The notes beneath the pieces were generated by a model. It saw only the letters and a program-made list of their open reading frames with translations, did not search any database and was not told the DNA's origin. A stretch of DNA of 64,000 nucleotides. It comes from an uncultured Bacteroides sp. (GTDB lineage: Bacteria > Bacteroidota > Bacteroidia > Bacteroidales > Bacteroidaceae). The translations under genes were made by a program, and so were the position numbers. The stretch spans positions 1-64,000 of the forward strand of contig UQTJ01000001.1 in assembly GCA_900544075.1 (NCBI GenBank). The letters run 5' to 3'. Of the stretch, positions 17,699 through 27,373 are shown in pieces (positions within the stretch are counted from its first letter, which is position 1; every line of letters starts with the position of its first letter).

Positions 17699-17730
17699 GT
17701 TTCAGTTGACAGAGTTCTGTCAACTGAAAC
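17699..17730 (-). terminator. Strong hairpin with a minus-strand U-tract
   Basis: A perfect 14-bp stem (17699-17712 with 17717-17730) around the loop AGTT, 12 bases after the DUF1735 gene. On the minus strand it is followed by TTTTGTTTTTTATT, an excellent intrinsic terminator. On the plus strand an A-tract precedes it and no U-run follows. It could end an antisense transcript, or act on the plus strand as an mRNA-stabilising end for the upstream susCD genes. Confidence 0.55.
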
Positions 17731-17753
17731 AATTAACATAAAAAATAACACCA

Positions 17754-19193
17754 ATGAAAAAATATGGTATAGCAACTATTTCATGCCTCACTTTTATAAA
17801 TGTATTCGCACAAAATGAAAAGAAACTAAATATCCTGTTTATTGAGGCAGACCAACACAGATATGACTGTACCGGATTTTCCGGAAAAGGACTGGTAAAG
17901 ACACCTAACATAGACAAACTGGCAGAAGAAGGAGTAGTTTTCGAAAACTCATATTCATGTATTCCAACAAGTTGTCCGGCAAGACAATGTCTATTGTCAG
18001 GACAATGGCCGGAAAAACACAGGGGACTATGGAACTATGACATTACCTTACCTATTACCCCGTTTGAAGGTCCGACTTGGACTGAGAAATTATCACAAGA
18101 AGACGTAAGGATGGGATACGTTGGAAAATGGCACGTAAGCGACAAGAAGTCACCAAAAGATTTCGGTTTTCAAGATTATGTGAACGAATGGAGCTATAAC
18201 GGATGGAGAAAATGGAAGAAACTACCTGATTATGTGTGGGAGGATAAAAAATGGGTAATGGGAGGATATGACCCGGTAAATAAAGAACATTCACGCACAC
18301 ACTGGCTGGCACAGAACGTTATAAACCTAATAAAGAAATACAACTCAGAGAACAAGCCATGGTACATAAGATTCGAGACAAGCGATCCTCACCTACCATG
18401 TTATCCTGTAAAAGAATTTCTTGACATGTATGACAAAAGCTCAATAAAAGAATGGGGAAACTTTAGAGACAAATTACATAACAAGCCATATATACAAAGG
18501 CTGCAAGTGTATAATTGGGAACTCGAGGATGCCAAATGGGAGATGTGGCAAGGTTACTTACAGAGATATTTTGCAAACATAACACAATTAGACGATGCAA
18601 TAGGTATTGTCATAAATACACTTAAAGAACTTGGAATATATGACAACACCATCATAATATATACGTCAGATCACGGAGACGCAGGAGGCTGCCACAATAT
18701 GGTGGACAAGCATTATGTAATGTACGAAGAAGTAACACACGTACCTTTAGTTATAAAAATGCCGGGAGTAGAACATCACGTAGTAAACGAATTTATAAAC
18801 AATCAGCTTGACATGGCTGCATTCATGTGCGACTATTATAACCTTGAATACAAAACACAGGGAGAATCATTAATGCCACTTATAAAGAATGAAACAACTA
18901 CTTGGCGTAAATATGCTTTCAGTAATTACAACGGTCAACAATTCGGTCTATTTGTACAGAGAATGGTAAGGGACAAGAAGATGAAATACGTTTGGAACCT
19001 GACAGACATTGACGAATTGTACGACTTAGAAAAAGACCCATGGGAATTACACAATCTTATTTATGACAAAAAATACCAATCCGAATTGGTACGCCTCAGA
19101 AAAGTTCTTTATGAGGATCTGAAGAAAAGACAAGACCCATTGGTAAGGCAAGACGCGGCAAAAAGGCAGCTTATCGACAATGTAAAACTTTAA
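17754..19193 (+). CDS. S1-family sulfatase, Ser-type
   Basis: A 479-residue exported arylsulfatase-fold enzyme that removes sulfate from a glycan. Signal peptide to about residue 20 (VFA/QN). The calcium ligands begin at Asp33-Gln34 (EADQHR). The active-site motif is SCPAR, with Ser73 at the formylglycine position, so it needs an anaerobic sulfatase-maturing enzyme not encoded here. Further active-site residues visible: GKWH (Lys125, His127), SDPH (211-213), TSDHGD (Asp306, His307) and Lys319. Its presence shows that the PUL substrate carries sulfate. The particular position desulfated cannot be read from sequence. Confidence 0.93.
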   Translation: MKKYGIATISCLTFINVFAQNEKKLNILFIEADQHRYDCTGFSGKGLVKTPNIDKLAEEGVVFENSYSCIPTSCPARQCLLSGQWPEKHRGLWNYDITLPITPFEGPTWTEKLSQEDVRMGYVGKWHVSDKKSPKDFGFQDYVNEWSYNGWRKWKKLPDYVWEDKKWVMGGYDPVNKEHSRTHWLAQNVINLIKKYNSENKPWYIRFETSDPHLPCYPVKEFLDMYDKSSIKEWGNFRDKLHNKPYIQRLQVYNWELEDAKWEMWQGYLQRYFANITQLDDAIGIVINTLKELGIYDNTIIIYTSDHGDAGGCHNMVDKHYVMYEEVTHVPLVIKMPGVEHHVVNEFINNQLDMAAFMCDYYNLEYKTQGESLMPLIKNETTTWRKYAFSNYNGQQFGLFVQRMVRDKKMKYVWNLTDIDELYDLEKDPWELHNLIYDKKYQSELVRLRKVLYEDLKKRQDPLVRQDAAKRQLIDNVKL

Positions 19194-19205
19194 AATGATA
19201 ATCAA

Positions 19206-20618
19206 ATGATTAAGATTGGACTTGTTGGCATAGGATTAGAAACATATTGGAAACAATTTGCCGGATTAAAAGAACGTCTGGAAGGTTATCAGAATGAGAT
19301 TTGTGCCAAAATGCAATCCATGGATGCCGATATTGTAAATGTATCGATAGTTGACAGTCAGGAAAAAGCACAAAAGGCAATAGACGTTTTATTGGACAAT
19401 AAGGTTGAAATGCTGTTTGTATTTATTTCAACCTATGCATTATCTTCCACCATATTACCTATTGTACAAAGATGCAAAGTTCCAATACTGTTACTTAACA
19501 TCCAGCCGGAGAAAGTGATTGATTTTAAATATGTTAATAAAATTGGAAACCGTGGTAAAATGACCGGTGAATGGCTTGCATATTGCCAGGCATGTTCCTT
19601 ACCGGAATTCGCCTCTGTATTCAACAGGTCAGGCATAAAGTATGACATCATAACGGGATACTTGTCTGATGACAACCTATGGAAAGAAATCAATGACTGG
19701 ATTGATGCGGCAAAAGCTGTAAAGGGTATGCGTGAGAACCGAATGGGAATTCTCGGGCATTACTATACAGGAATGCTTGACGTATATACCGACATCACTT
19801 TACAGTCAGCGACATTCGGAACGTACATAGAGCAAGTAGAAATGTGTGAACTGCAGCATTTTTACGAAAACGCTACAGAAGCCGAAATACATGACAAACT
19901 TGAAGAGTTCAAAGAAAAATTTGATGTAAGTCCTGATTGCGAAGAGTATGAGCTAAAACTGGCGGCAAAAACTTCAATAGCGTTAGATAAGATTGTCACA
20001 ACTCACAATTTAGGTTCAATAGCTTATTACTACGAAGGATATCCCGGCAACGAATATGAGAATCTTGTGACATCTGTAATAGCAGGAAATACTTTACTTA
20101 CAGGAAAAGGAATTCCTGTAGCCGGCGAATGTGAAGTGAAAAATGTACAAGCCATGAAAATAATGTCGCTTTTAGATGCAGGAGGCTCTTTCTCTGAACC
20201 TTATACCATAGACTTTGAAAAAGACGTTGTTTTATGGGGACACGACGGACCGGCTCATTTCGCAATATCTAAAAGCAAAGTACAATTAGTTCCACTCCCT
20301 GTATATCACGGTAAACCAGGTAAAGGACTGTCTATACAAATGAGTGTCAGACTGGGTGACGTAACACTTTTATCAATATGTGAAGGTAAAGATGGAGTAT
20401 TTCTGTTGGTAGCGGAAGGTGAGTCCGTAGCTGGAGAAACATTAATGATCGGCAATACAAACAGTAGATACAGTTTCCCTTGTGGTGCTAAAGAATTCAT
20501 CAATAGATGGAGTAAAGCGGGACCGTCACATCATTGCGCAATTGGAATAGGACATGTAGGCGAAAAAATAGAAAAAATTGGCAAAATTCTAAATATACCT
20601 ACCGTTAGAATTTGTTAA
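19206..20618 (+). CDS. L-arabinose/L-fucose isomerase-superfamily protein
   Basis: A 470-residue cytoplasmic protein of the AraA/FucI fold: two Rossmann-like domains (about 1-290) and a C-terminal barrel. Conserved polar residues in likely metal-site positions are Glu308 (AGECEV), His346 and His351 (WGHDGPAH) and His442/His443 (SHHCAIGIGH). It probably interconverts an aldose and a ketose released by the PUL enzymes. Low similarity to textbook AraA or FucI makes the sugar uncertain, and rhamnose would normally go through RhaA instead. The start is 12 bases after the sulfatase stop. A cytoplasmic isomerase between exported enzymes is notable. Confidence 0.75.
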   Translation: MIKIGLVGIGLETYWKQFAGLKERLEGYQNEICAKMQSMDADIVNVSIVDSQEKAQKAIDVLLDNKVEMLFVFISTYALSSTILPIVQRCKVPILLLNIQPEKVIDFKYVNKIGNRGKMTGEWLAYCQACSLPEFASVFNRSGIKYDIITGYLSDDNLWKEINDWIDAAKAVKGMRENRMGILGHYYTGMLDVYTDITLQSATFGTYIEQVEMCELQHFYENATEAEIHDKLEEFKEKFDVSPDCEEYELKLAAKTSIALDKIVTTHNLGSIAYYYEGYPGNEYENLVTSVIAGNTLLTGKGIPVAGECEVKNVQAMKIMSLLDAGGSFSEPYTIDFEKDVVLWGHDGPAHFAISKSKVQLVPLPVYHGKPGKGLSIQMSVRLGDVTLLSICEGKDGVFLLVAEGESVAGETLMIGNTNSRYSFPCGAKEFINRWSKAGPSHHCAIGIGHVGEKIEKIGKILNIPTVRIC

Positions 20619-20685
20619 GGTACTAATCATTAATTTTTCATTAATGATTGAACAATAGTAAATAAACCGGATTTTTTATAATTAT

Positions 20686-23025
20686 ATGAATAAGTTATTG
20701 AATATAGGATTGTCTGTTTTGTTGACCTTAGGTGCTGTTACAGGATTACAGTCGTGCTCTGAAAAACAGACAGGTACTTTTGAAGTTGGCAAAGGTACAT
20801 TTCTTTTAAATGATGAGCCTATGGTAATAAAGGCTGCCGAGGTGCATTATCCGCGTATCCCTCAGCCTTATTGGGAGCAGAGAATATTGTCGTGCAAGGC
20901 TCTGGGTATGAATACTCTGTGTCTATACGTATTCTGGAATCTTCATGAGCAGGAAGAAGGCAAATTCGATTTTTCTGGAAATAATGATATTGCGGCATTT
21001 TGTCGTCTGGCACAAAAGCATGGCATGTATGTTATTGTAAGACCAGGTCCATACGTTTGTGCTGAATGGGAAATGGGTGGACTGCCATGGTGGTTGCTTA
21101 AGAAGCAGGATGTGCAGTTAAGATCACTCGACCCTTATTATCTCGATAGAGTGAAAATATTCATGAATGAAGTCGGAAAACAACTGGCAGACCTTCAGAT
21201 TACCAGAGGTGGAAACATTATCATGGTACAGGTGGAAAACGAATTCGGTTCATATGGAATAGATAAACCATACGTAACCGAAATCCGTGATATTGTCAAA
21301 GGGGCAGGATTTACAGATGTTCCTTTGTTCCAATGCGACTGGAGTTCCAATTTTACAAATAATGCACTTGATGATTTGTTGTGGACTATCAATTTTGGTA
21401 CTGGTGCCAATATTGACCAGCAGTTCAAGAAACTTAAGGAATTGCGTCCTGAAACTCCATTGATGTGTAGTGAGTTCTGGAGTGGCTGGTTTGACCATTG
21501 GGGAAGAAAACACGAGACACGCGATGCCGCAACAATGGTAAGCGGTATAAAAGATATGCTTGACAGAAACATTTCATTCAGCCTGTATATGACTCATGGA
21601 GGTACTACATTCGGTTGGTGGGGTGGAGCCAATAATCCTGCATATTCCGCTATGTGCAGTTCATACGATTATGATGCGCCTATTAGTGAGGCAGGATGGA
21701 CTACTTCAAAATACTTCCAGTTACGCGAGCTGTTGCAGCAATATGCTCCTGAAGGTACAACTCTTCCCGAGCCACCTGCTCCATTCCCTGTTATGGAAAT
21801 ACCTGCAATTACAGAATGGGAAGTGGCTCCATTATTTGACAATTTGCCTGAAGCCAAGCATACAGAAGATATCAAGCCTATGGAACAGTTCGACCAAGGC
21901 TGGGGTTCAATCCTGTATCGTACTGTATTGAAGAATGATATATCAGGAGTATTGCATATAGATGAAGTTCATGACTGGGCCCAGGTCTTTGCCGACGGTA
22001 AGTTGCTTGGCAGACTGGACAGACGTCGTGGCGAGTTTACACTTGATTTGAAATCAACTTTGAAGAAAGGAACTCAGCTTGACATACTTATCGAGGCCAT
22101 GGGACGTGTAAACTTCGACAAGTCAATACATGACCGTAAAGGTATCACAAACAAGGTAGAAGTCGTTTCAGGCAAGAATACTGTTGAGTTGAAGGACTGG
22201 ATGGTTTACAATCTTCCTCCATTCTACGAGTTTGTAAGTGATAAGAAATATCAGAAAGGAAAAGCATTGGATGCTCCTGCTTATTATCGTGCAACATTCA
22301 ATCTTGACAAGACAGGCGATACATTCCTTGACATGCAGACATGGGGCAAAGGTATGGTATGGGTAAACGGACATGCTATGGGACGTTTTTGGGAAATCGG
22401 TCCTCAGCAGACATTGTTCATGCCGGGCTGTTGGCTGAAAGAGGGTGAAAATGAAATCATAATACTTGACCTTAAGGGTCCCGTTGAAACCAAAGTTATG
22501 GGGCTTACTAAGCCTATTATTGATATGCTTCGGGAAAAAGCACCTGAGACTCACCGTAAAGATGGTCAGGACCTGAACCTGAAAGACGAAACACCTGTAA
22601 ATAAAGGACAGTTTGCTCAGGGTAATGGCTGGCAAGAAGTAAAGTTCGCTTCACCTGTGAACGGTCGTTTCTTCTGTCTGAACGCTACATCAAACTATGA
22701 TGGCAACAATATTGCGGCGATAGCTGAATTTGACGTTCTTGGAGAGAACGGCAAGCCTGTTTCCCGTGAAAACTGGAAGATTGCATACACGGACAGTGAA
22801 GAAACACGTAGCGGTAACCGTACTGCCGATAAGATATTCGACCTTCAGGAAAGTACTTTCTGGCAGACTGTTGACAATACGGCTTACCCACATCAAGTTG
22901 TGATAGACTTGGGTAAGGAATATAAAGTTACAGGTTTCCGTATGCTTCCTAGAGCCGAGAAAAATGCTCCAGGCTTGATTAAGGATTATTCTGTATATGT
23001 AAAGAAAGGTAATTTTAAATATTGA
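20686..23025 (+). CDS. GH35 beta-galactosidase lipoprotein
   Basis: A 779-residue exported hydrolase. The lipobox LQSC gives lipidated Cys24. The TIM barrel (about 30-355) has the GH35 acid/base Glu186 (VENEFG) and nucleophile Glu263 (CSEFWSGWFDHWG). Beta domains follow, and the last 120 residues look like an F5/8 type C (CBM32-like) domain with DLGKEYKVTGFR. It should release terminal beta-linked galactose. Its base composition is clearly higher in G+C than the PUL genes on both sides and its codons differ, which suggests a separate origin. Confidence 0.93.
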   Translation: MNKLLNIGLSVLLTLGAVTGLQSCSEKQTGTFEVGKGTFLLNDEPMVIKAAEVHYPRIPQPYWEQRILSCKALGMNTLCLYVFWNLHEQEEGKFDFSGNNDIAAFCRLAQKHGMYVIVRPGPYVCAEWEMGGLPWWLLKKQDVQLRSLDPYYLDRVKIFMNEVGKQLADLQITRGGNIIMVQVENEFGSYGIDKPYVTEIRDIVKGAGFTDVPLFQCDWSSNFTNNALDDLLWTINFGTGANIDQQFKKLKELRPETPLMCSEFWSGWFDHWGRKHETRDAATMVSGIKDMLDRNISFSLYMTHGGTTFGWWGGANNPAYSAMCSSYDYDAPISEAGWTTSKYFQLRELLQQYAPEGTTLPEPPAPFPVMEIPAITEWEVAPLFDNLPEAKHTEDIKPMEQFDQGWGSILYRTVLKNDISGVLHIDEVHDWAQVFADGKLLGRLDRRRGEFTLDLKSTLKKGTQLDILIEAMGRVNFDKSIHDRKGITNKVEVVSGKNTVELKDWMVYNLPPFYEFVSDKKYQKGKALDAPAYYRATFNLDKTGDTFLDMQTWGKGMVWVNGHAMGRFWEIGPQQTLFMPGCWLKEGENEIIILDLKGPVETKVMGLTKPIIDMLREKAPETHRKDGQDLNLKDETPVNKGQFAQGNGWQEVKFASPVNGRFFCLNATSNYDGNNIAAIAEFDVLGENGKPVSRENWKIAYTDSEETRSGNRTADKIFDLQESTFWQTVDNTAYPHQVVIDLGKEYKVTGFRMLPRAEKNAPGLIKDYSVYVKKGNFKY

Positions 23026-23146
23026 TTTACAAGTCCACTATAAAGAATTCTCTTAACATTAACCAACATAATACAGATATATCTGAAACATAATAAAATT
23101 GAAAAATACACTTTTTAAAAGGAAATCCAACATTAAAAAGAACCGT

Positions 23147-24610
23147 ATGAAAGGGAAAAATATATTAATTTTATGTTCAACATTATTAGGGTATATTAAT
23201 GTTGCTGCACAGAAAAAGCCCAACATAATCCTTATATTTACCGATCAACAAAATGTAAATGCCATGAGTTCATCAGGTAATCCATATTTATCCACTCCAA
23301 ATATGGATGCGCTAGCAAATGATGGAATCAGGTTTACAAATACGTATTGCACTTCACCTGTTTCCGGACCTTCAAGAGCCAGTATAGTTACAGGATTGAT
23401 GGCAAGAGAAACAGGTGTGGATTGGAATGACAATTCACATTTAAATAAAGACGTAAAAACTATAGGAGATGTTTTAGGGAATAATGGATATAAGGCTGTT
23501 TGGGCCGGCAAATGGCATATTCCGGAGATATATCCTCAAAGGTCAAAAACAGAATGGAAAACATTACACGGTTTTGATTTACTACCATTTTGGGATGCGC
23601 CAAATCAACAATGGCTGTTAGGAGCTGAAACAGATCCTCCATTAACAAAAGCTGTTGTAGAGTACTTAGATAATTATAAAAAGAAAGAGCCGTTATTTCT
23701 TGCTGTAAGCTATCACAATCCACATGACATTTGCATGTATCCACGAAAAACAGGCTGGGAAAACGAAAAAGACTCGTTACTAAATATCAGACCTTTCGGA
23801 AAATACAAGTTACCTTTCCCGATGGGAATAAGACCTGATTTATTAAACAATCTACCTCCTCTACCTTATAATTTTACAATGAATTATAATGAACCGGAGT
23901 TTGTACTTGACAAAAGGACAAAACCTAATTCTTATGGAGATGAAGTACAGCTGGCTTCTCAATTCAGCGATATGGAATGGCAAGCGTATATCAATTCATA
24001 TTATAGGCTTACAGAACTCGTTGACAAAGAGATAGGAGAAATAATATCAGCATTGAAAAGGAACGGAATGTATGATAATTCCCTGATTATATTTACGTCA
24101 GACCATGGAGATGGTATGGCGGCACATAAATGGGCTGCCAAATTAAGTTTTTATGAAGAATCTGTAAAAGTCCCTTTTATTATGGTTTTGCCGGATAAAA
24201 GTTCAAAAGGTACAATAAATACAAACTTAGTATCTTTAGCAGACATTATGCCTACGTTCTGTGATTATGCAAAAATATCACCTAAAATAAATTTTGCAGG
24301 TAAGAGTTTACGTAAAGCTCTTACTTCACATGGAAACGAATTCAGAGAATATGTAGTAACAGAACTTGCAGATAACCTCAAGGATAGAAGTAGAAAAGGA
24401 CGAATGGTTAGAACTGAAAGATTTAAATATACAATCTATTCTTCCGGAAAACGGAATGAGCAATTGTTTGACCTTATATCCGATCCTGGAGAGACTAGAA
24501 ATCTTGCATACGAAGAGGCATACAAAGAGATAGTAAATAAGCATCGTCAACTGCTTAAAGAGTGGATGAAAGAACGTAATGACAACTTTAAAATGTTTTT
24601 TTATGAATAA
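23147..24610 (+). CDS. S1-family sulfatase, Ser-type (second)
   Basis: A 487-residue exported sulfatase. I start at the ATG at 23147, because it begins a normal signal peptide (MKGKNILILCSTLLGYINVA) that an upstream TTG start would bury. The formylglycine motif is SGPSR with Ser73. Asp33-Gln34, GKWH (122-124) and TSDHGDGMAAHKW complete the site. It differs widely from the sulfatase at 17754, so the two probably remove different sulfate groups. The gene begins about 120 bases after GH35, with no clear promoter, and overlaps the next gene by 8 bases. Confidence 0.92.
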   Translation: MKGKNILILCSTLLGYINVAAQKKPNIILIFTDQQNVNAMSSSGNPYLSTPNMDALANDGIRFTNTYCTSPVSGPSRASIVTGLMARETGVDWNDNSHLNKDVKTIGDVLGNNGYKAVWAGKWHIPEIYPQRSKTEWKTLHGFDLLPFWDAPNQQWLLGAETDPPLTKAVVEYLDNYKKKEPLFLAVSYHNPHDICMYPRKTGWENEKDSLLNIRPFGKYKLPFPMGIRPDLLNNLPPLPYNFTMNYNEPEFVLDKRTKPNSYGDEVQLASQFSDMEWQAYINSYYRLTELVDKEIGEIISALKRNGMYDNSLIIFTSDHGDGMAAHKWAAKLSFYEESVKVPFIMVLPDKSSKGTINTNLVSLADIMPTFCDYAKISPKINFAGKSLRKALTSHGNEFREYVVTELADNLKDRSRKGRMVRTERFKYTIYSSGKRNEQLFDLISDPGETRNLAYEEAYKEIVNKHRQLLKEWMKERNDNFKMFFYE

Positions 24611-27362
24611 GATTTACAATATTATACTTTATATGTTACTTTCTATTCCAATATACGCCACAAACAAGGCATGTGATTTTGGAATTTACGAGTTATTGTG
24701 CGAACAACAAGTAAATCCTATTGGAATTGACAATGAGAAGCCTAATTTCAGTTGGAAAATCTCATCAATACAAAGAGGCTTTACACAATATGCATATCAA
24801 ATACTTGTTTCTGACTCAGAGCATATTCTGGCAATGGATAAAGGAAATGTATGGGATACCGGTAAATGTAAATCCGAACAATCAGTACTTGTGGAGTATA
24901 AAGGGAAGGAACTGGAATCATCTACAAAATATTATTGGAAAGTAAGAATCTGGGATAAGAAAAATGTAAGTGATTGGAGTAAGACAGGAAGTTTCATTAC
25001 CGGCATTATTTCAGAAAAAGATTGGAATAACGCCAAATGGATATCATTAGAAAAAGATGATACAAAAAAAAACTTATATCCCGGTATTCATGCTCCGTTA
25101 GTTCAAAACAAAATAGGCAAACGTATGGTTGGTAACTATACTTTGCCTATTGCAAGAAGAAAAATACAAATCAAGAAAGAAATAGATAACGCAATTGTAA
25201 ATATTTCCGGTCTAGGACATTTTGACTTATTCGTTAATGGGGAAAAAGTGAGCGACCATTTTTTGGATGCGGGATGGACAAATTATGCAAAGACTGCATT
25301 ATATACAACTTTCGACATAAGCGAATTCTTAAAAAAAGAAAATGTAATATCCGTTATGTTTGGCAACGGTTTCTATAATATTCCTAGAGAAAGATATTTC
25401 AAACAATTAATTTCTTTTGGTGCGCCCAAATTGAAATTATGCCTACAAATTAATTATAAAGACGGAAGTAAAGAACAGATAATATCTGATGAACAATGGA
25501 AATTCGCAGAAAGTCCTATTACTTATTCAAGCATTTATGGAGGAGAGGATTATGATGCGACAAAAGAGTATGACGGATGGATGATATCTGACTTTGACGA
25601 CAATAATTGGAAATCACCGGTAATCTCTGACAAGCCTATTAAACTAATTGCACAAAAATCGGCTCCTCTAACAGTTAGAGATACATTGAATGTAATGAAA
25701 AAATATAAAAACTCAAGAGGTAACTGGATTTATGATTTAGGTCAAAACTTTTCAGGAATAGTAAATATTAAAGTAAAAGGAGACAAGGGGAATATTATCA
25801 GATTAAGACCTGGAGAATTATTAAACAATGATTCGACTGTAAATCAAAGGGCGTCAGGAGGGCCTTATTATTGGCAATATACATTAAAAAGTGGAAAATA
25901 CGAACAATGGAGTCCTCGCTTCACATATTATGGTTTCAGATATGTTGAGGTTAGTGGCACTGATGAGGTTGATAATTTTGAATTAGTCGGATTACATACC
26001 ACAAATTCGGCAAAAGAAACAGGAAAATTCTCATGCTCTTTACCGATATTCAATAAAACATACGATTTGATAGATTGGTCAATGCGCAGTAACTTATCAA
26101 GTATTCTCACAGATTGTCCGCATAGAGAAAAATTAGGTTGGCTTGAGGTCGCTCATTTGATGCAATATTCATTGCAATACAGATATGACCTAGTTAGATT
26201 CTACCATCAAATGATGCTGAATATGAGCGATTCACAAACAGATAAAGGAACAATACCTTCAATTGCTCCGGAATATGTAAGATTCGCTGACGGTTTTGAA
26301 GACTCTCCAGAATGGGGTAGTGCTTTTATTATCATACCTTGGTATATATATAAATGGTATGGTGATGAATCCCTGTTAAAAGGATATTATACACAGATGA
26401 AAAAATACTTGGAATACTTGTCATCGCGTGCGAACAATAATATCATAGAATATGGACTAGGTGACTGGTTTGATTTAGGACCTAAAAATCCAGGTTATTC
26501 ACAATTAACATCAAATGGAGTTACCGCAACAGGAATTTATTATTATGATATATCAATAATGAAAGAAATAGCCAATCTTTTGGATTTAAGTGATGACTAT
26601 CATTACTACAATACTTTAATGAATGATGTAAAATTTGCATATAACAACAAGTATTATAACGAAGAAAATGGCTATTATGATAGAAACAGCCAAACAGCAA
26701 ATGCTATTTCATTGCTATTTGGTTTAGTTGATGACGCTAATTACAACAAAGTCTATAACAATCTAAGGAATGATATCATCAGCCGTGGATATGCCCTAAC
26801 CTCAGGAGATATAGGATATAGATATTTACTAAAGGTTCTAGAAGATAATAATGATTATGAAATAATCTATAAGATGAATACCAAATATGATGTTCCTGGT
26901 TACGGATGGCAACTGGCATACGGTGCAACCTCTCTTACAGAATCTTGGCAGGCATACGGATTCGTATCAAACAACCATTGTATGCTTGGTCATTTAATGG
27001 AATGGTTTTTTGCCGGATTGGGTGGTATAAGACAAAATGAAAGTTCTGTAGCTTACAAACATATTGAAATAAAGCCTCAAATGCCACGAGGAGTAAAATT
27101 CGCAACAGCCGAATATGATTCACCATATGGACTCATAAGATGCGACTGGAAACGTGAAGGAAACTTACTGCGTGTTAATGTAACAGTACCAGCCAACACA
27201 GAATGTACTATGGATTTACCTTTCAATAAAGACAGTAAGTTACGGGAAGGAGGAATCATCATAAATGATAACAAATGGTGTAATAACTTCACCATAAAAG
27301 ACAACCGCATTAAAATAAAAATAAAATCCGGAAATTATTCATTTGAATTACAGAACTTCTAA
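24603..27362 (+). CDS. GH78 alpha-L-rhamnosidase
   Basis: A 919-residue exported enzyme that removes terminal alpha-L-rhamnose. The start at 24603 gives a proper signal peptide (MNKIYNIILYMLLSIPIYA) and overlaps the sulfatase stop by 8 bases, so translation is probably coupled. Order of parts: fibronectin-like and rhamnosidase N-terminal beta domains (about 30-450), an (alpha/alpha)6 catalytic barrel (about 480-830) and a C-terminal beta domain. The catalytic strand DCPHREKLGW lies near residues 504-513, with Glu509 the likely acid. Confidence 0.9.
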   Translation: MNKIYNIILYMLLSIPIYATNKACDFGIYELLCEQQVNPIGIDNEKPNFSWKISSIQRGFTQYAYQILVSDSEHILAMDKGNVWDTGKCKSEQSVLVEYKGKELESSTKYYWKVRIWDKKNVSDWSKTGSFITGIISEKDWNNAKWISLEKDDTKKNLYPGIHAPLVQNKIGKRMVGNYTLPIARRKIQIKKEIDNAIVNISGLGHFDLFVNGEKVSDHFLDAGWTNYAKTALYTTFDISEFLKKENVISVMFGNGFYNIPRERYFKQLISFGAPKLKLCLQINYKDGSKEQIISDEQWKFAESPITYSSIYGGEDYDATKEYDGWMISDFDDNNWKSPVISDKPIKLIAQKSAPLTVRDTLNVMKKYKNSRGNWIYDLGQNFSGIVNIKVKGDKGNIIRLRPGELLNNDSTVNQRASGGPYYWQYTLKSGKYEQWSPRFTYYGFRYVEVSGTDEVDNFELVGLHTTNSAKETGKFSCSLPIFNKTYDLIDWSMRSNLSSILTDCPHREKLGWLEVAHLMQYSLQYRYDLVRFYHQMMLNMSDSQTDKGTIPSIAPEYVRFADGFEDSPEWGSAFIIIPWYIYKWYGDESLLKGYYTQMKKYLEYLSSRANNNIIEYGLGDWFDLGPKNPGYSQLTSNGVTATGIYYYDISIMKEIANLLDLSDDYHYYNTLMNDVKFAYNNKYYNEENGYYDRNSQTANAISLLFGLVDDANYNKVYNNLRNDIISRGYALTSGDIGYRYLLKVLEDNNDYEIIYKMNTKYDVPGYGWQLAYGATSLTESWQAYGFVSNNHCMLGHLMEWFFAGLGGIRQNESSVAYKHIEIKPQMPRGVKFATAEYDSPYGLIRCDWKREGNLLRVNVTVPANTECTMDLPFNKDSKLREGGIIINDNKWCNNFTIKDNRIKIKIKSGNYSFELQNF

Positions 27363-27373
27363 ACCATAAAAGC

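Noticed and set aside
20625..20649. A 10-bp inverted repeat between the isomerase and GH35 genes
   Set aside because: The stem is nearly all A/T, no U-run follows, and such repeats are expected by chance in this A+T-rich gap.
23069..23090. A short palindrome CAGATATATCTG before the second sulfatase
   Set aside because: Too short and A+T-rich to claim an operator, and no second copy was seen.
23099..23146. An upstream TTG start for the second sulfatase
   Set aside because: It would put 16 charged residues before a normal signal peptide; the ATG at 23147 is better.
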